From Candidatus Woesearchaeota archaeon (GTDB lineage: Archaea; Nanobdellota; Nanobdellia; Woesearchaeales; WJKL01), in the NCBI GenBank assembly GCA_019322435.1, contig JAHWIR010000008.1, positions 1 through 64,000 on the forward strand: a stretch of DNA of 64,000 nucleotides, given 5' to 3'. The position numbers and the translations under genes were made by a program. Numbering within the stretch: the stretch's first letter is position 1; each line of letters begins with the position of its first letter. This document shows positions 24,305 to 33,989 of the stretch, piece by piece. The notes beneath the pieces are model-generated. The model did no database searches and was not told where the DNA came from. It saw nothing but the letters and a program-made list of their open reading frames with translations.

Positions 24305-26905
24305 ATGGCAGAAGAAATAGAGATTCCACAAGAGTATGTGTACAAAAAGATAGAGAACATTGTATTCGGGGTAGCGAGCCCGCAGCTGATCAAGAAGATG
24401 GCCACTGCAAAGGTAGTTACACCTGAGCTTTATGACAAAGAAGGTTATCCTGTTGACGGCGGATTGATGGATATAAGATTGGGAGTAATTGATCCTGGTT
24501 TAAGGTGCAAGACTTGCGGAAGCAAGCTGAAGGAATGCATCGGGCATTTTGGTTATATTGAATTAGCAAGGCCTGTAATCCATATCAGTTTTGTGGGGGT
24601 TATTCTTGATCTGTTGAGAAGCACCTGCAAGGACTGCGGAAAGATATTGATTCCAGGGGATAGGATAAACAGGTATAAAGATAAATTAGAGAAAGCTGAA
24701 GAAGAAGGGGATTTGGAAGGAAGAAGAGCAGCTGTAAAAGCTATTATTGCCAGCCTGAAAACAGTAAACAAGTGCCCTCATTGCAAAGCAAGACAGCAAA
24801 AGATTTCACTGGAGAAGCCGACTACTTTCCTTGAGAATGATAAAAAGATAGGTCCTATTGAAGTAAGGGCAAGGCTGGAGAAGATACCTGATGAAGATTT
24901 GGATGTATTTGGATTAAGAGCTGGATATGTAAGGCCTGAATGGATGGTGCTGACTGTAATGCCGATTCCTCCTGTAACAATGAGGCCTTCTATTACTCTT
25001 GAAACTGGTGAGAGATCAGAGGATGATTTGACTCATAAATTAGGAGATATAGTAAGGATCAACCAGAGGCTATTTGAGAATATTAATGCAGGAGCTCCTG
25101 AGATTATTATAGAGGATTTGTGGGATCTGCTGCAGTATCATATTACTACATTCTTTGACAATAATGTTGCGCAATTGCCTCCTGCTAGGCATAGATCTGG
25201 GCAGCCGCTTAAGACAATAACTGAGAGAATCAAAAGCAAGGAAGGAAGAATTAGGCATAACCTTGCTGGAAAGAGAACAAACTTTAGTTCTAGAACTGTC
25301 ATCAGCCCGGATCCAATGATTGAGCTGAATGAAGTTGGAGTTCCAAAAGTAGTGGCCAAGAAGCTGACCATACCAGAGAAAATAACTGAGTGGAATATCG
25401 ATTATCTGAGGAAGTTTGTTGAAAGAGGACCTGCAAAATATCCAGGAGCTAATTATATAGTAAGGCCTGACGGCAAGAAGAAAAAGATAACAGATGAAAC
25501 ACAAGAAGCACTGCTTGAGGAGCTTGAACCTGGATTTATTGTTGAGAGGCATCTGATGGACGGAGATATTGCAATATTCAACAGGCAGCCTAGCCTGCAC
25601 AGGATGAGCATGATGTGCCATAGGGTAAGGGTATTGGCTGGAAGGACATTCAGGCTGAATCCTGCTGTATGCCATCCTTATAATGCTGATTTTGACGGGG
25701 ATGAGATGAACCTGCATATTCCGCAGACAGAGGAATCAAGATCAGAAGCAGAGATGCTGATGGAAGTGCAGACACAGCTGATTTCTCCAAGATACGGGCT
25801 GAGTGTAATCGGCTGCGTGCAAGATGCTATATCTGGCAATTATCTGCTTACAAGAGGGACTAAATTGAGTAAAGCAGAGGCAGTTGATTTATTGATGGCT
25901 ATTGGAGTTGATGATTTCTCAAAGCTTCCTTCAAAAGAAGCTATTAGCGGAAGGGATGTTTTCTCTTGTGTACTGCCTAAGGATTTTAGCTTTAAAGGAA
26001 AATCAAGAGGAGCTGACGAGCATGGAGAGAATGATGTTGTGATAAAGAGCGGCAGATTGGTAAAGGGGGTAATGGACAGGGATAATCTTGGAGAAGGGGC
26101 TGGATTGCTGCTGAGAAATATCCATAAAAAGTACGGGCAAAGAAGAGCTATAAAGATTCTCGGAAGGATATTCAAATTAGGCATAGTGTATCTGACAAGG
26201 CACGGATTTACAGCTGCTTTGTCTGACACTGACTTGCCAGAGCCTGCAAAGATAAAGATAAGAGAGATATTGAACAAGGCTGAGGATGATGTTAATAATC
26301 TGATTAATCTCTATCATCAGGGAAAATTAGAGATATTCCCAGGAAGGACTGCTGAGGAAACACTTGAATTGAAGATTTTAGAATTATTAAACAAAGCTAG
26401 GAACGAAACAGGAAAAGTAGTTGCAGAGCATTTGAATAAAAACACAGGAAGCTCTGTTATGAGTGATTCTGGAAGCAGAGGAGGTCCACTTAACTTAGCT
26501 CAAATGGCTGCTTGTGTTGGGCAGCAGGCTATGAGAGGAAAAAGGATTGAGAAAGGCTATATTGGAAGAACAATGTCAAGCTTTAAGAGAGGAGATTTGA
26601 GTTCAAATGCCCGCGGATTTATAAGAGATGGCTATAAGGGCGGGCTGACTCCATATGAATTCTTTTTTGGAGCAATAACTGGAAGAGATTCATTGATGGA
26701 TACTGCCTTAAGGACTCCAAAATCTGGCTATTTGTATCGTAGATTAGCCAATGCAATGCAGGATTTGAAGGTTGAGTATGATGGCACTGTAAGAGATGCC
26801 AGCGGAAAGGTTGTGCAGTTTAATTACGGGGAGGACGGAATTGATGTCTCAAAATCAGAAAATGGAATATTGAATGTTCAAAGAATAATTGATAATGTGA
26901 AATAA
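24305..26905 (+). CDS. rpoA1: RNA polymerase subunit A'
   Basis: 866 residues with the N-terminal zinc sites ([17 protein letters not shown] and CKDCGK...CPHCKARQ), [28 protein letters not shown] and the catalytic magnesium loop [10 protein letters not shown] near residue 460, then the bridge-helix region [14 protein letters not shown]. It carries the catalytic centre. The gene ends 2 bases before rpoA'', the normal archaeal split point. Confidence 0.97.
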   Translation: MAEEIEIPQEYVYKKIENIVFGVASPQLIKKMATAKVVTPELYDKEGYPVDGGLMDIRLGVIDPGLRCKTCGSKLKECIGHFGYIELARPVIHISFVGVILDLLRSTCKDCGKILIPGDRINRYKDKLEKAEEEGDLEGRRAAVKAIIASLKTVNKCPHCKARQQKISLEKPTTFLENDKKIGPIEVRARLEKIPDEDLDVFGLRAGYVRPEWMVLTVMPIPPVTMRPSITLETGERSEDDLTHKLGDIVRINQRLFENINAGAPEIIIEDLWDLLQYHITTFFDNNVAQLPPARHRSGQPLKTITERIKSKEGRIRHNLAGKRTNFSSRTVISPDPMIELNEVGVPKVVAKKLTIPEKITEWNIDYLRKFVERGPAKYPGANYIVRPDGKKKKITDETQEALLEELEPGFIVERHLMDGDIAIFNRQPSLHRMSMMCHRVRVLAGRTFRLNPAVCHPYNADFDGDEMNLHIPQTEESRSEAEMLMEVQTQLISPRYGLSVIGCVQDAISGNYLLTRGTKLSKAEAVDLLMAIGVDDFSKLPSKEAISGRDVFSCVLPKDFSFKGKSRGADEHGENDVVIKSGRLVKGVMDRDNLGEGAGLLLRNIHKKYGQRRAIKILGRIFKLGIVYLTRHGFTAALSDTDLPEPAKIKIREILNKAEDDVNNLINLYHQGKLEIFPGRTAEETLELKILELLNKARNETGKVVAEHLNKNTGSSVMSDSGSRGGPLNLAQMAACVGQQAMRGKRIEKGYIGRTMSSFKRGDLSSNARGFIRDGYKGGLTPYEFFFGAITGRDSLMDTALRTPKSGYLYRRLANAMQDLKVEYDGTVRDASGKVVQFNYGEDGIDVSKSENGILNVQRIIDNVK

Positions 26906-26907
26906 AG

Positions 26908-28035
26908 ATGGCTAAAGAATATCAAAAATACAAAGGAAAGATTCCAGGAAATATATTAGAAGAGGTTAAAGAGATAACTAAAGGGATGGGAGAAGGAAGA
27001 GTCAATAGGGTATTAAAGGAAGTTTATAAGGAATACAAGAAAACAAAGGTTGAGCCAGGAGAAAGTGTAGGATTAGTCAGTGCTGAATCAATTGGAGAGC
27101 CGGGCACGCAGATGACATTGAACACATTCCACTTTGCTGGTGTTGCAGAGATGAATGTTACAGTGGGGCTGCCTAGGATAATTGAGATTTTGGATGGAAG
27201 GAAGAATATCAAGACCCCTATGATGGAGATATTTTTGAAGAAACCGTGGAGCACTGGAAAGAACATAAGGCAATTAGCGCTTTCTATCAAAGAGACAACA
27301 ATAAAAGAGGTCCTGGTTGATATTTCTGTAAGTATTGTTGATTCTAAGATTGAATTAAAGTTAGATAATGAGAAGATGAAAGAGATTGGAATCACCCCTT
27401 CACAGATTACAGCTTCTTTAGGCAAGCAATTGAAAGGGATATCTGTAAAGAAAAAGGATGATATGATTATACTGAAACAAAAAGGAAAAGAAGTTGGTGT
27501 AGGAGACATCTACAAGATAAAGGAAAAGATAAAGGATATCTATGTCAAAGGTGTAAAAGGGATAAAGCAAGTATTGCCTGTTAAAAGAGATGATGAATTT
27601 ATTATTATTACTGCTGGAAGCAATTTGAATGATATACTCCCATTGAAAGAAGTTGATGAGACAAGGACTGTGAGTAATGATGTGTTTGAAACAGCTGATA
27701 TTTTGGGTGTTGAGGCTGCAAGACAGGTTGTCATGAATGAGGTCAACAAGGTCATTGAAGCGCAGGGATTGAATGTTGATCTAAGGCATGTCATGCTTGT
27801 GGCTGATACAATGTGCTTTAATGGAGAGGTAAAAGGCATCACAAGATATGGTATTGTAAGCAAGAAAGCCTCTGTCTTGGCAAGAGCTTCTTTTGAGACT
27901 CCAATAAGGCATATAATCAATGCTGCTCTTGTTGGAGAGGTTGATGAACTGAATTCTGTTGTTGAGAATGTTATGCTGAACCAGCCTGTTCCAGTCGGAA
28001 CTGGACTTCCTGGATTGATCACAAAGGTGAAATAG
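26908..28035 (+). CDS. rpoA2: RNA polymerase subunit A''
   Basis: 375 residues, the C-terminal part of the largest subunit: [31 protein letters not shown] (trigger loop region), [18 protein letters not shown], and [25 protein letters not shown]...ARASFETP. It completes the A' active site. It is followed one base later by rpl30e. Confidence 0.97.
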   Translation: MAKEYQKYKGKIPGNILEEVKEITKGMGEGRVNRVLKEVYKEYKKTKVEPGESVGLVSAESIGEPGTQMTLNTFHFAGVAEMNVTVGLPRIIEILDGRKNIKTPMMEIFLKKPWSTGKNIRQLALSIKETTIKEVLVDISVSIVDSKIELKLDNEKMKEIGITPSQITASLGKQLKGISVKKKDDMIILKQKGKEVGVGDIYKIKEKIKDIYVKGVKGIKQVLPVKRDDEFIIITAGSNLNDILPLKEVDETRTVSNDVFETADILGVEAARQVVMNEVNKVIEAQGLNVDLRHVMLVADTMCFNGEVKGITRYGIVSKKASVLARASFETPIRHIINAALVGEVDELNSVVENVMLNQPVPVGTGLPGLITKVK

Positions 28036-28036
28036 C

Positions 28037-28300
28037 ATGGGAGCAATAGATGATATTAAAAAAGTTGTAAAAGAAGGAAAAATTGTTATTGGCACTAATA
28101 ATGTTTTGAAGAATTTGAAATCAGGGAAGTTATCCAAAGTGTTTATTACTTCTAATTGCCCTGCTGATGTTAAAGAGAGTGTAAATCATTATGCTGAGCT
28201 GGCTAAGGTAGATGTTGTCCAGCTGAAGCAGCCAAATAGTGAATTAGGAGTTGTCTGCAAAAAACCATTTTCTATTTCTTTGCTAGGAGTAAAGGTGTAA
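28037..28300 (+). CDS. rpl30e: Ribosomal protein eL30
   Basis: 87 residues of the L7Ae/L30e fold: KEGKIVIGTNNVLKNLKSGKLSKVFITSNCP and NSELGVVCKKPFSISLLGV. The position between rpoA'' and nusA is the conserved archaeal order. It binds a kink-turn in 23S rRNA. Confidence 0.95.
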   Translation: MGAIDDIKKVVKEGKIVIGTNNVLKNLKSGKLSKVFITSNCPADVKESVNHYAELAKVDVVQLKQPNSELGVVCKKPFSISLLGVKV

Positions 28301-28304
28301 TAAG

Positions 28305-28724
28305 TTGGGAATAAAGATAAAATTTGACATTGATCTGATGAAGTTTATTTCTCTTTTTGAGAAAATCACTAAAGTTAATGCAAAGGACTGTTTTAAGCAG
28401 CATGAGAAGATTGTCTTTATTGTTCCTGAGGGTAAGGCTGGAATTGCTGTTGGCAAGAAAGGAATGAATATCAAGAAATTGGAAGGCATATTGAAGAAGA
28501 AAGTGAAGATTGTTGAGTACAGTGATGATTTGATTGAGTTTGTCAAGAATGTAATCCATCCTCTTGGTGCAAAAGAGATAACTGAAGATGATGGTATTGT
28601 TACAATAATTCCTCCTGATTCACAGACAAGAGGTTATTTGATTGGCAGAGAAGCTATTAATTTGCGGGGATTTGAAGATATAGTTAAAAGGTATTTTGAT
28701 ATCAAAGAGATAAAAGTTGTATAA
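28305..28724 (+). CDS. nusA: Archaeal NusA-like KH-domain protein
   Basis: 139 residues with two KH domains: IVFIVPEGKAGIAVGKKGMNIKKLEG and SQTRGYLIGREAINLRG. It lacks the N-terminal and S1 domains of bacterial NusA, as usual in archaea. The likely start is TTG at 28305, shortly after GGTG. It probably binds nascent RNA and affects elongation or termination; its place before rps12 supports the assignment. Confidence 0.94.
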   Translation: MGIKIKFDIDLMKFISLFEKITKVNAKDCFKQHEKIVFIVPEGKAGIAVGKKGMNIKKLEGILKKKVKIVEYSDDLIEFVKNVIHPLGAKEITEDDGIVTIIPPDSQTRGYLIGREAINLRGFEDIVKRYFDIKEIKVV

Positions 28725-28770
28725 TAGTAAGGTTTTTAAATATATTATAAATCAAGAATGATACTAAACA

Positions 28771-29208
28771 ATGGCAAATAAATCAAGAGGATTAGGGTCA
28801 GTAAGAAGATTGAAGAAAAGAAGCAGATCTAATAGATGGCATTCTAGTAAATATACAAAGAGGACGCTTGGGTTGAAGAAAAAGGCTGATCCATTGGAAG
28901 GAAGTTCTCAGGCAAAGGGCATTGTTCTTGAGAAGGTTCAATTGGAGGCAAAACAGCCAAACTCTGCTATGAGGAAGTGTGTCAGAGTGCAGCTTATCAA
29001 GAATGGAAAGCAAGTCACTGCTTTTGCTCCTGGTGACGGAGCTACTAAGCTGATTGATGAGCACGATGAGGTTGTTATTGAGTGTATTGGCGGGAAGATG
29101 GGCAGAGCAAAAGGAGATATTCCAGGAGTAAGATGGTGTGTCAAGAAAGTTAATGATCAAAGCTTGAATGCATTACTAAGGGGAAAGATAGAGAAGGCTA
29201 GAAAATGA
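28771..29208 (+). CDS. rps12: Ribosomal protein uS12
   Basis: 145 residues with the decoding-centre motif [26 protein letters not shown] and the GDIPGVRW segment. A TTTTTAAATATAT box just upstream suggests an additional promoter inside the operon. The length is normal for archaeal uS12. Confidence 0.97.
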   Translation: MANKSRGLGSVRRLKKRSRSNRWHSSKYTKRTLGLKKKADPLEGSSQAKGIVLEKVQLEAKQPNSAMRKCVRVQLIKNGKQVTAFAPGDGATKLIDEHDEVVIECIGGKMGRAKGDIPGVRWCVKKVNDQSLNALLRGKIEKARK

Positions 29209-29254
29209 AATTTTTAAATAAAAATTTCAGTGTTAAAATCGGAGATTTGAACAA

Positions 29255-29848
29255 ATGATTAAAGCATTTGACAGATGGGATACAGGAGATATCAAGATTA
29301 AAGATAAGGGTTTAATAGAATATATTGTTGTTGAACCAAAGATTGTTCCTAGGACAGGAGCAAGATATGCTGGAGAAAGATTCCACAAATCCAAAGTTTT
29401 TATTATTGAGAGACTGATGAATAAAGTGATGGTTCCAGGGCATAAAAGCAAGAAACATTTCAGAAGTTCAGGACATATCACTGGAAAAGCTGGAAATGCA
29501 TACAAGATTGTTGAAAAGGCTCTTTTAAAGATTGAAGCTTTGACAAAAGAGAATCCAATAAAAGTATTTGTCCAGGCTCTGGAGAATGCTGCTCCAAGAG
29601 AAGAGATAATCACAATCGAATACGGAGGAGCAAGGTATCCAAAAGCAGTTGAGTGCGCTCCACAGAGAAGGATAGATATTGCATTGAGATATTTCTGCCA
29701 AGGTGCTTATCAAAAATCTTTTAATTCTAAGAAAGCAATTGAAGATGCTCTTGCTGATGAGATAATGAATGCTTACAAGTTAAGCAATAATTCTGCAGCT
29801 ATTTCTAAAAAGCTTGAGTTAGAAAGACAGGCTGACGCTTCTCGTTAG
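29255..29848 (+). CDS. rps7: Ribosomal protein uS7
   Basis: 197 residues with VNKVMVPGHKSKKHFRSSGHITGKAGNAYKIVEKAL, NPIKVFVQALENAAPREE and the basic C-terminal helices (RRIDIALRYF, LADEIMNAYKLS). Another TTTTTAAATA element and GGAG precede it. EF-2 or EF-1A genes that often follow in archaea are absent here; the region ends in a hairpin. Confidence 0.97.
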   Translation: MIKAFDRWDTGDIKIKDKGLIEYIVVEPKIVPRTGARYAGERFHKSKVFIIERLMNKVMVPGHKSKKHFRSSGHITGKAGNAYKIVEKALLKIEALTKENPIKVFVQALENAAPREEIITIEYGGARYPKAVECAPQRRIDIALRYFCQGAYQKSFNSKKAIEDALADEIMNAYKLSNNSAAISKKLELERQADASR

Positions 29849-29881
29849 AGAAGTCTGTTGAGTTTAGTCAACTTTACTTCT
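29849..29881. terminator. Hairpin between convergent rps7 and the C39-like gene
   Basis: AGAAGT (29849-29854) pairs with ACTTCT (29876-29881), with an inner stem GTTGA/TCAAC. It lies in the 43-base gap between converging genes and could end transcription from both sides. Confidence 0.5.
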
Positions 29882-29891
29882 AGATAAATTA

Positions 29892-30518
29892 TTATCCAAT
29901 CACCACTATATGGTATGTTTTTATTTCTTTGTTGTCTTCATCAATTCCTGGATAATAAAACACTTCTTTGAACTTTTCAAATGAAATTTTGAGGTTTTCA
30001 CCTAAATAAGAATCATTGCATATAAAATTAGATTCATCAAAACCTTTTATCAATATAAAATGTCCTTTGTATCCGCTTCCCCTAGTGAGTATGTTTCGAT
30101 TAATAACTGCAATCACAAGCTTTTTTTGTTCAATCTGTGATTTGATGAAATCAAGTGTTACTTCTCTTTTTTCAAATAGATTATTCTTCAAAACAAAATC
30201 AACGCTGGAGTCATAATGTTCTACGTCTACCTCTTCTCTAGGTCCTCCAACTTTTTTTAGTTCTTCTTCATCATTACCTATCTTCTTTAGGTCTTCGCTA
30301 CTATGATATTTAGAGTTAATCCCAAATGAAGATAATAATTCAACAATATACATCTCAAAGAACCACTTTCCTTTTTTGTATCTCATTCTCTTATAAAGCT
30401 CTGAAAAAGATACATCTATATCAAAGAACTTCAATATCATCATCACAGTTGGTGGTCCTTGACATGAAGCGTATTCTTCTTTTTTGTCTCCTATAAAAGG
30501 AACATTTTTGATAATCAT
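29892..30518 (-). CDS. C39-like cysteine peptidase family protein
   Basis: 208 residues. The N-terminus VPFIGDKKEEYASCQGPP places a Cys at residue 19 in the usual position of the C39/papain-like nucleophile, followed by the helix PTVMMILKFF; the pattern GHFILIKGFDESNFICNDS near residue 152 supplies the His and Asp-Asn part. It may cleave a leader peptide or transfer an acyl group (BtrH-like proteins share this fold). It lies at the end of the PLP/radical SAM cluster but has its own TATA box and a leaderless ATG, so co-function is inferred from position. No signal peptide, thus cytoplasmic. Confidence 0.78.
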   Translation of the reverse strand: MIIKNVPFIGDKKEEYASCQGPPTVMMILKFFDIDVSFSELYKRMRYKKGKWFFEMYIVELLSSFGINSKYHSSEDLKKIGNDEEELKKVGGPREEVDVEHYDSSVDFVLKNNLFEKREVTLDFIKSQIEQKKLVIAVINRNILTRGSGYKGHFILIKGFDESNFICNDSYLGENLKISFEKFKEVFYYPGIDEDNKEIKTYHIVVIG

Positions 30519-30540
30519 ATTAAGAATTATTTTTATTGAG

Positions 30541-30553
30541 TATATAAACCTAT
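30541..30553 (-). promoter_or_regulatory. TATA box of the C39-like gene
   Basis: Minus-strand GGTTTATATACTC lies about 25-35 bases upstream of the ATG at 30518, compatible with a leaderless transcript. A T-rich tract further upstream (near 30580) may end the long operon. Confidence 0.5.
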
Positions 30554-30613
30554 TTGTATTGTTAATTTTCTTCTATCCTTTTGAGAAAAAACTGAAGATT
30601 TATTTGCCATCTT

Positions 30614-31816
30614 TTACCTCAATAAATATTCTTTGGCTATTGGGTGGCTTAAGAAATTGTTTGCACCCATACTTGAACCATATGCTCCTGACTGATGTAC
30701 TACAACCAAATCCCCAATATTAGCATTTTTAATCTGGATATCTTTAGCAAGAATATCTGCAGATAAACATAATGGTCCACCAATATCTATAATTTCGTTC
30801 CTTACGGAGGGTTGTCCAGGATGGAGTAATGGTTTTTTCATAGAAATTATCTCTACTGGGTGGTTTGTTTCAGTTGCACATGGTCTTCTCTGATGATTGA
30901 TTCCACCTGCTGTAATGATGTGCTTTTTGCCTTTAGACTCTTTTATGTCTAATATTTCAGTAACATAATAACCAGATTCACCAACTATATATCTGCCTAA
31001 TTCAAGAATTAATTCTTTGTTTTCATATCCTTGTTTTGATATTAGCTCAGACATGTTTTTTCCTAAAGATACTATATCCAAACTTCTTCCTTCGCCTTTA
31101 TAATCTATTCCAAAACCACCACCAAGATCGATAATAGGTATGCCCTCTCCCTTATTTTCTAATCTATTAACCATCCCAAAAATATAATTAAAATAATCTA
31201 GAATGATTTCATGATCAAGCACCCCATTTCCAGCAAATACGTGTATCCCTTGGAGGGAGATTCCTTCTAGATTAGATATTAATGCAGTTTGTTCTTCTAT
31301 TCCCTTTTCATCTATTCCAAATTTAGAGGAAAAACCAGACATCAAAATATGTGCTTTTTCTGGAGAATAATCAATATTAACTCTTACTAACACATCTACT
31401 GGGTGATTTGTAGTTTTTTTAACTATTTCTTTGATTCTTATTGCTTCAATATAAGACTCAACATTTATTTGTCTAATTCCCTCTTCAATATAGCGTTGAA
31501 GTTCATATCTATTCTTTCCAGGGCCTGTTGCAATTATTTCTTTAGGTTCAAAGAATTCTAAGGCTTTCTCCAGTTCTCCAGCAGAGGATACCTCAATACC
31601 ATTAACTTTTTGAGATTTTTTCAGGTGGCACAATATTTCCTTATTAGGGTTAGCTTTCATGGCATAATACAAAGCAACATTTTCAGGAAGATTCTCCTTT
31701 AAACCAGAAAGTTGGGTATTGATTTTATCCATAGAATATAAATAAAAATAAGGCTCTCTATCAAAATCTGCGCTTCTTACAAGTTCTAATATCTTTCTCA
31801 ATATATTGCTGTTCAT
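30614..31816 (-). CDS. Fold-III PLP-dependent decarboxylase (ornithine/DAP/arginine decarboxylase 2 family)
   Basis: 400 residues: the PLP lysine lies in YYAMKANPN (Lys54), IDLGGGFGIDY (about 229-238) is the glycine loop, and the C-terminal part has GGPLCLSADILA and HQSGAYGSSMGANNFLSHP, as in alanine-racemase-fold decarboxylases. The end resembles BtrK/LysA-type proteins acting on carrier-bound or free amino acids. Substrate is unknown: arginine, ornithine, diaminopimelate or a conjugated amino acid. It overlaps the aminotransferase stop by 4 bases (ATGA). With the agmatinase in the operon, an arginine-to-agmatine-to-putrescine route is one reading, but it leaves the other genes unexplained. 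Confidence 0.88.
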   Translation of the reverse strand: MNSNILRKILELVRSADFDREPYFYLYSMDKINTQLSGLKENLPENVALYYAMKANPNKEILCHLKKSQKVNGIEVSSAGELEKALEFFEPKEIIATGPGKNRYELQRYIEEGIRQINVESYIEAIRIKEIVKKTTNHPVDVLVRVNIDYSPEKAHILMSGFSSKFGIDEKGIEEQTALISNLEGISLQGIHVFAGNGVLDHEIILDYFNYIFGMVNRLENKGEGIPIIDLGGGFGIDYKGEGRSLDIVSLGKNMSELISKQGYENKELILELGRYIVGESGYYVTEILDIKESKGKKHIITAGGINHQRRPCATETNHPVEIISMKKPLLHPGQPSVRNEIIDIGGPLCLSADILAKDIQIKNANIGDLVVVHQSGAYGSSMGANNFLSHPIAKEYLLR

Positions 31817-33033
31817 TTTAAGGAGTCTAAGACATTTCTAAGATTTAATGTAAATTTTGTAGGATCCATTGACATTGTAGTCCTAAACCAAAGCTCTTCT
31901 TCTTTTGTTTGAAATATGTGTCCTGGAGTAATACCTATATTTGTAGTTTCTAAAATATACTCAAACAATTCATGGGCATTCCCTATACCCTTTCTCCCTG
32001 CGTAATCTTTATTTATCTTTAAAAAGAATATATTGCCTGCTTCGGGTAGACATACTTTTTCAACAACTGGATGATTTTGACATAACTCCAGAGATGAGTT
32101 TACTCCTTGCTTAATTTTATTAAAAAAACTATCGAGTTCTTCAGAATATTGTAAAGCTTCTGGAGATGTGGCTCCTACATCCATACTTGCTCTCAATCTC
32201 ATCTCGGCTTTCATTATTTCATCTATTGTTTTTGAAACACAAAAACCGGCGACCTCAGATGCTAAATTAAGGCTTTTTACAATGGAGGGGTCTCTAGAAA
32301 TACTCCAGCCAATTCTAAAATCATTCATATGAGGTCGATCTTTACTTGGGCCTTTTATCTTTATCAATTTAGAGTAGTTTGATGTTGAAAAGAAATTGTG
32401 GCTTCTTGGATTTCTTGTTGCTTCTTCAAAGATAGCATCTAAAACAACCACAATACCTGAGGATTCTGCTAAATTAATTACATCTTCCAATGTATTTTGA
32501 TTAATATAGCTACAACATGGGTTTCCAGGAGATGTGAGAAATATACATGAGGTTTTCTCTGTTATGCAATTTTGAATATCTTTTACATTTGGTTGGAATC
32601 TGTTTTCAAAGTAAGTAGAGGTCAATACTGGCTTTAGACCATTATAAATTACTCCCCTTTCTATCTCTGGATATGCTGGTATTGGAATAATAATTTCATT
32701 TTTACCATTATTTTCAGATTCTTTCTTTAAATATCGGAAAATACTATCAAAAGAACCAGTTACACCACCAGAATTTACAACTATATCTTCCTTAGAAAAG
32801 CCAGTTCCTTCATAATTAGATTCATGCAAGGCTACTAATTCTCTTAAAGAATAAGACCCTGCAGGATCATCATAACCTAACTCAACTTTGCCAGATTTTA
32901 ATCTATCAAATGCGTCTTTTATGCAAGTCATAATAGGATATGATTCCATCCTAAAATTAGATGCATCTAATAGGACTGCTCCTTTTCTTTCTGCAATTTC
33001 AAAATAAGTTGACATGTCTGAAATTTTAATCAT
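31813..33033 (-). CDS. PLP-dependent class I/II aminotransferase
   Basis: 406 residues with fold-type I features: GYDDPAGSYSLRELVA, IPIPAYPE, SPGNPCCSY, VVLDAIFEEA and the PLP lysine in GPSKDRPHMNDFRIGW (about Lys231), ending with the substrate-binding Arg region LWFRTTMSM. It should transfer an amino group to or from an amino acid of this pathway. I kept ATG 33033; an in-frame ATG at 33015 is the alternative, since GGAGG directly abuts the first ATG. It overlaps its upstream neighbour by 8 bases. Confidence 0.88.
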   Translation of the reverse strand: MIKISDMSTYFEIAERKGAVLLDASNFRMESYPIMTCIKDAFDRLKSGKVELGYDDPAGSYSLRELVALHESNYEGTGFSKEDIVVNSGGVTGSFDSIFRYLKKESENNGKNEIIIPIPAYPEIERGVIYNGLKPVLTSTYFENRFQPNVKDIQNCITEKTSCIFLTSPGNPCCSYINQNTLEDVINLAESSGIVVVLDAIFEEATRNPRSHNFFSTSNYSKLIKIKGPSKDRPHMNDFRIGWSISRDPSIVKSLNLASEVAGFCVSKTIDEIMKAEMRLRASMDVGATSPEALQYSEELDSFFNKIKQGVNSSLELCQNHPVVEKVCLPEAGNIFFLKINKDYAGRKGIGNAHELFEYILETTNIGITPGHIFQTKEEELWFRTTMSMDPTKFTLNLRNVLDSLK

Positions 33034-33973
33034 CCTCCTTTGCTGGCTGTTTTTTATTTCTTGTAGCAGCTATTATAGGGATATTGCCTCCGCTATCTAA
33101 TAAGTTTCTTTCATTTTTTCTAAATTTAGATGATAAAAATTCGAAAATAAGATTGACTATATGGATACCAGTAACATTATTTGAATCAAATGAAGAGTTA
33201 TACTCTACAAAATCTATGCCTTTTACATCTCCCTTCTTTCCTAGGTCGCAAATCAACCTTCTCGCAATACTATAATCAATGCCTGCTGGTTCTGGATAAT
33301 TTGTCGCTGGTGCAATACTTGGATCTAAAACATCTATATCAAAAGATAAATAAATTGGTTCATTTTCTTTAATCTTATCTAATAATGAAGCTGGACCTTT
33401 ATCTTTCAGCTCAGTAGATGTTATCACTGTATTTTGATCTTTAATGGAATCTTCAATCCCTGGACCTGTATTGAGATTTCCACGCAGACCACAATGAATT
33501 ACCTTTTGTACATTAGGTAATTTACTAACATACCTCATTACAGAGCCATTTGGAAAATTAGGTTCATTAAGATAATCACTATGGGCATCTAATTGAACTA
33601 CAGTAATCTCGTTTTCATATGCAGACACTGCTGGAAAAGTTATATAATGATCTCCTCCTAAAATAAGAGGAAAGCTATTTGAATCTAATATCTTTTTAAT
33701 TTCCTTCTTTATTGTTTCTTCAATGGGTCTTGAACTAACATCTATATTTCCAGTATCATTAAAAGTGATTCCATCTAAGATATATCCTCTTTCAGGATTA
33801 TACATTTTTATAGGCTGTGCATTACCGTCTATATTAGAATATCTTTCACTAAGTTTTCTTAATGCGTCTGGACTTTTTTCTAAATTGGATCCTATCCCTA
33901 CCACAGATACTATCTCACTGCATTTAGACCTATCTTTTAGATATGGCTGATTCAAGAAAGTTGGCTTAATCAT
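33026..33973 (-). CDS. Ureohydrolase family enzyme (agmatinase/arginase-like)
   Basis: About 315 residues from ATG 33973, which follows AGAGGT at good spacing (an in-frame GTG at 33997 is possible). Metal-binding motifs are complete: GGDHYITFP, DAHSDYLN and SFDIDVLDPSIAP, so a binuclear manganese site is expected. The family hydrolyses guanidino compounds (agmatine, arginine, guanidinobutyrate, formiminoglutamate) to an amine and urea or formamide. The C-terminal tail is lysine-rich. Exact substrate cannot be read from the sequence; the neighbouring decarboxylase makes agmatine or a related guanidine plausible. Confidence 0.9.
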   Translation of the reverse strand: MIKPTFLNQPYLKDRSKCSEIVSVVGIGSNLEKSPDALRKLSERYSNIDGNAQPIKMYNPERGYILDGITFNDTGNIDVSSRPIEETIKKEIKKILDSNSFPLILGGDHYITFPAVSAYENEITVVQLDAHSDYLNEPNFPNGSVMRYVSKLPNVQKVIHCGLRGNLNTGPGIEDSIKDQNTVITSTELKDKGPASLLDKIKENEPIYLSFDIDVLDPSIAPATNYPEPAGIDYSIARRLICDLGKKGDVKGIDFVEYNSSFDSNNVTGIHIVNLIFEFLSSKFRKNERNLLDSGGNIPIIAATRNKKQPAKEDD

Positions 33974-33989
33974 TTTTACCTCTGAAATT

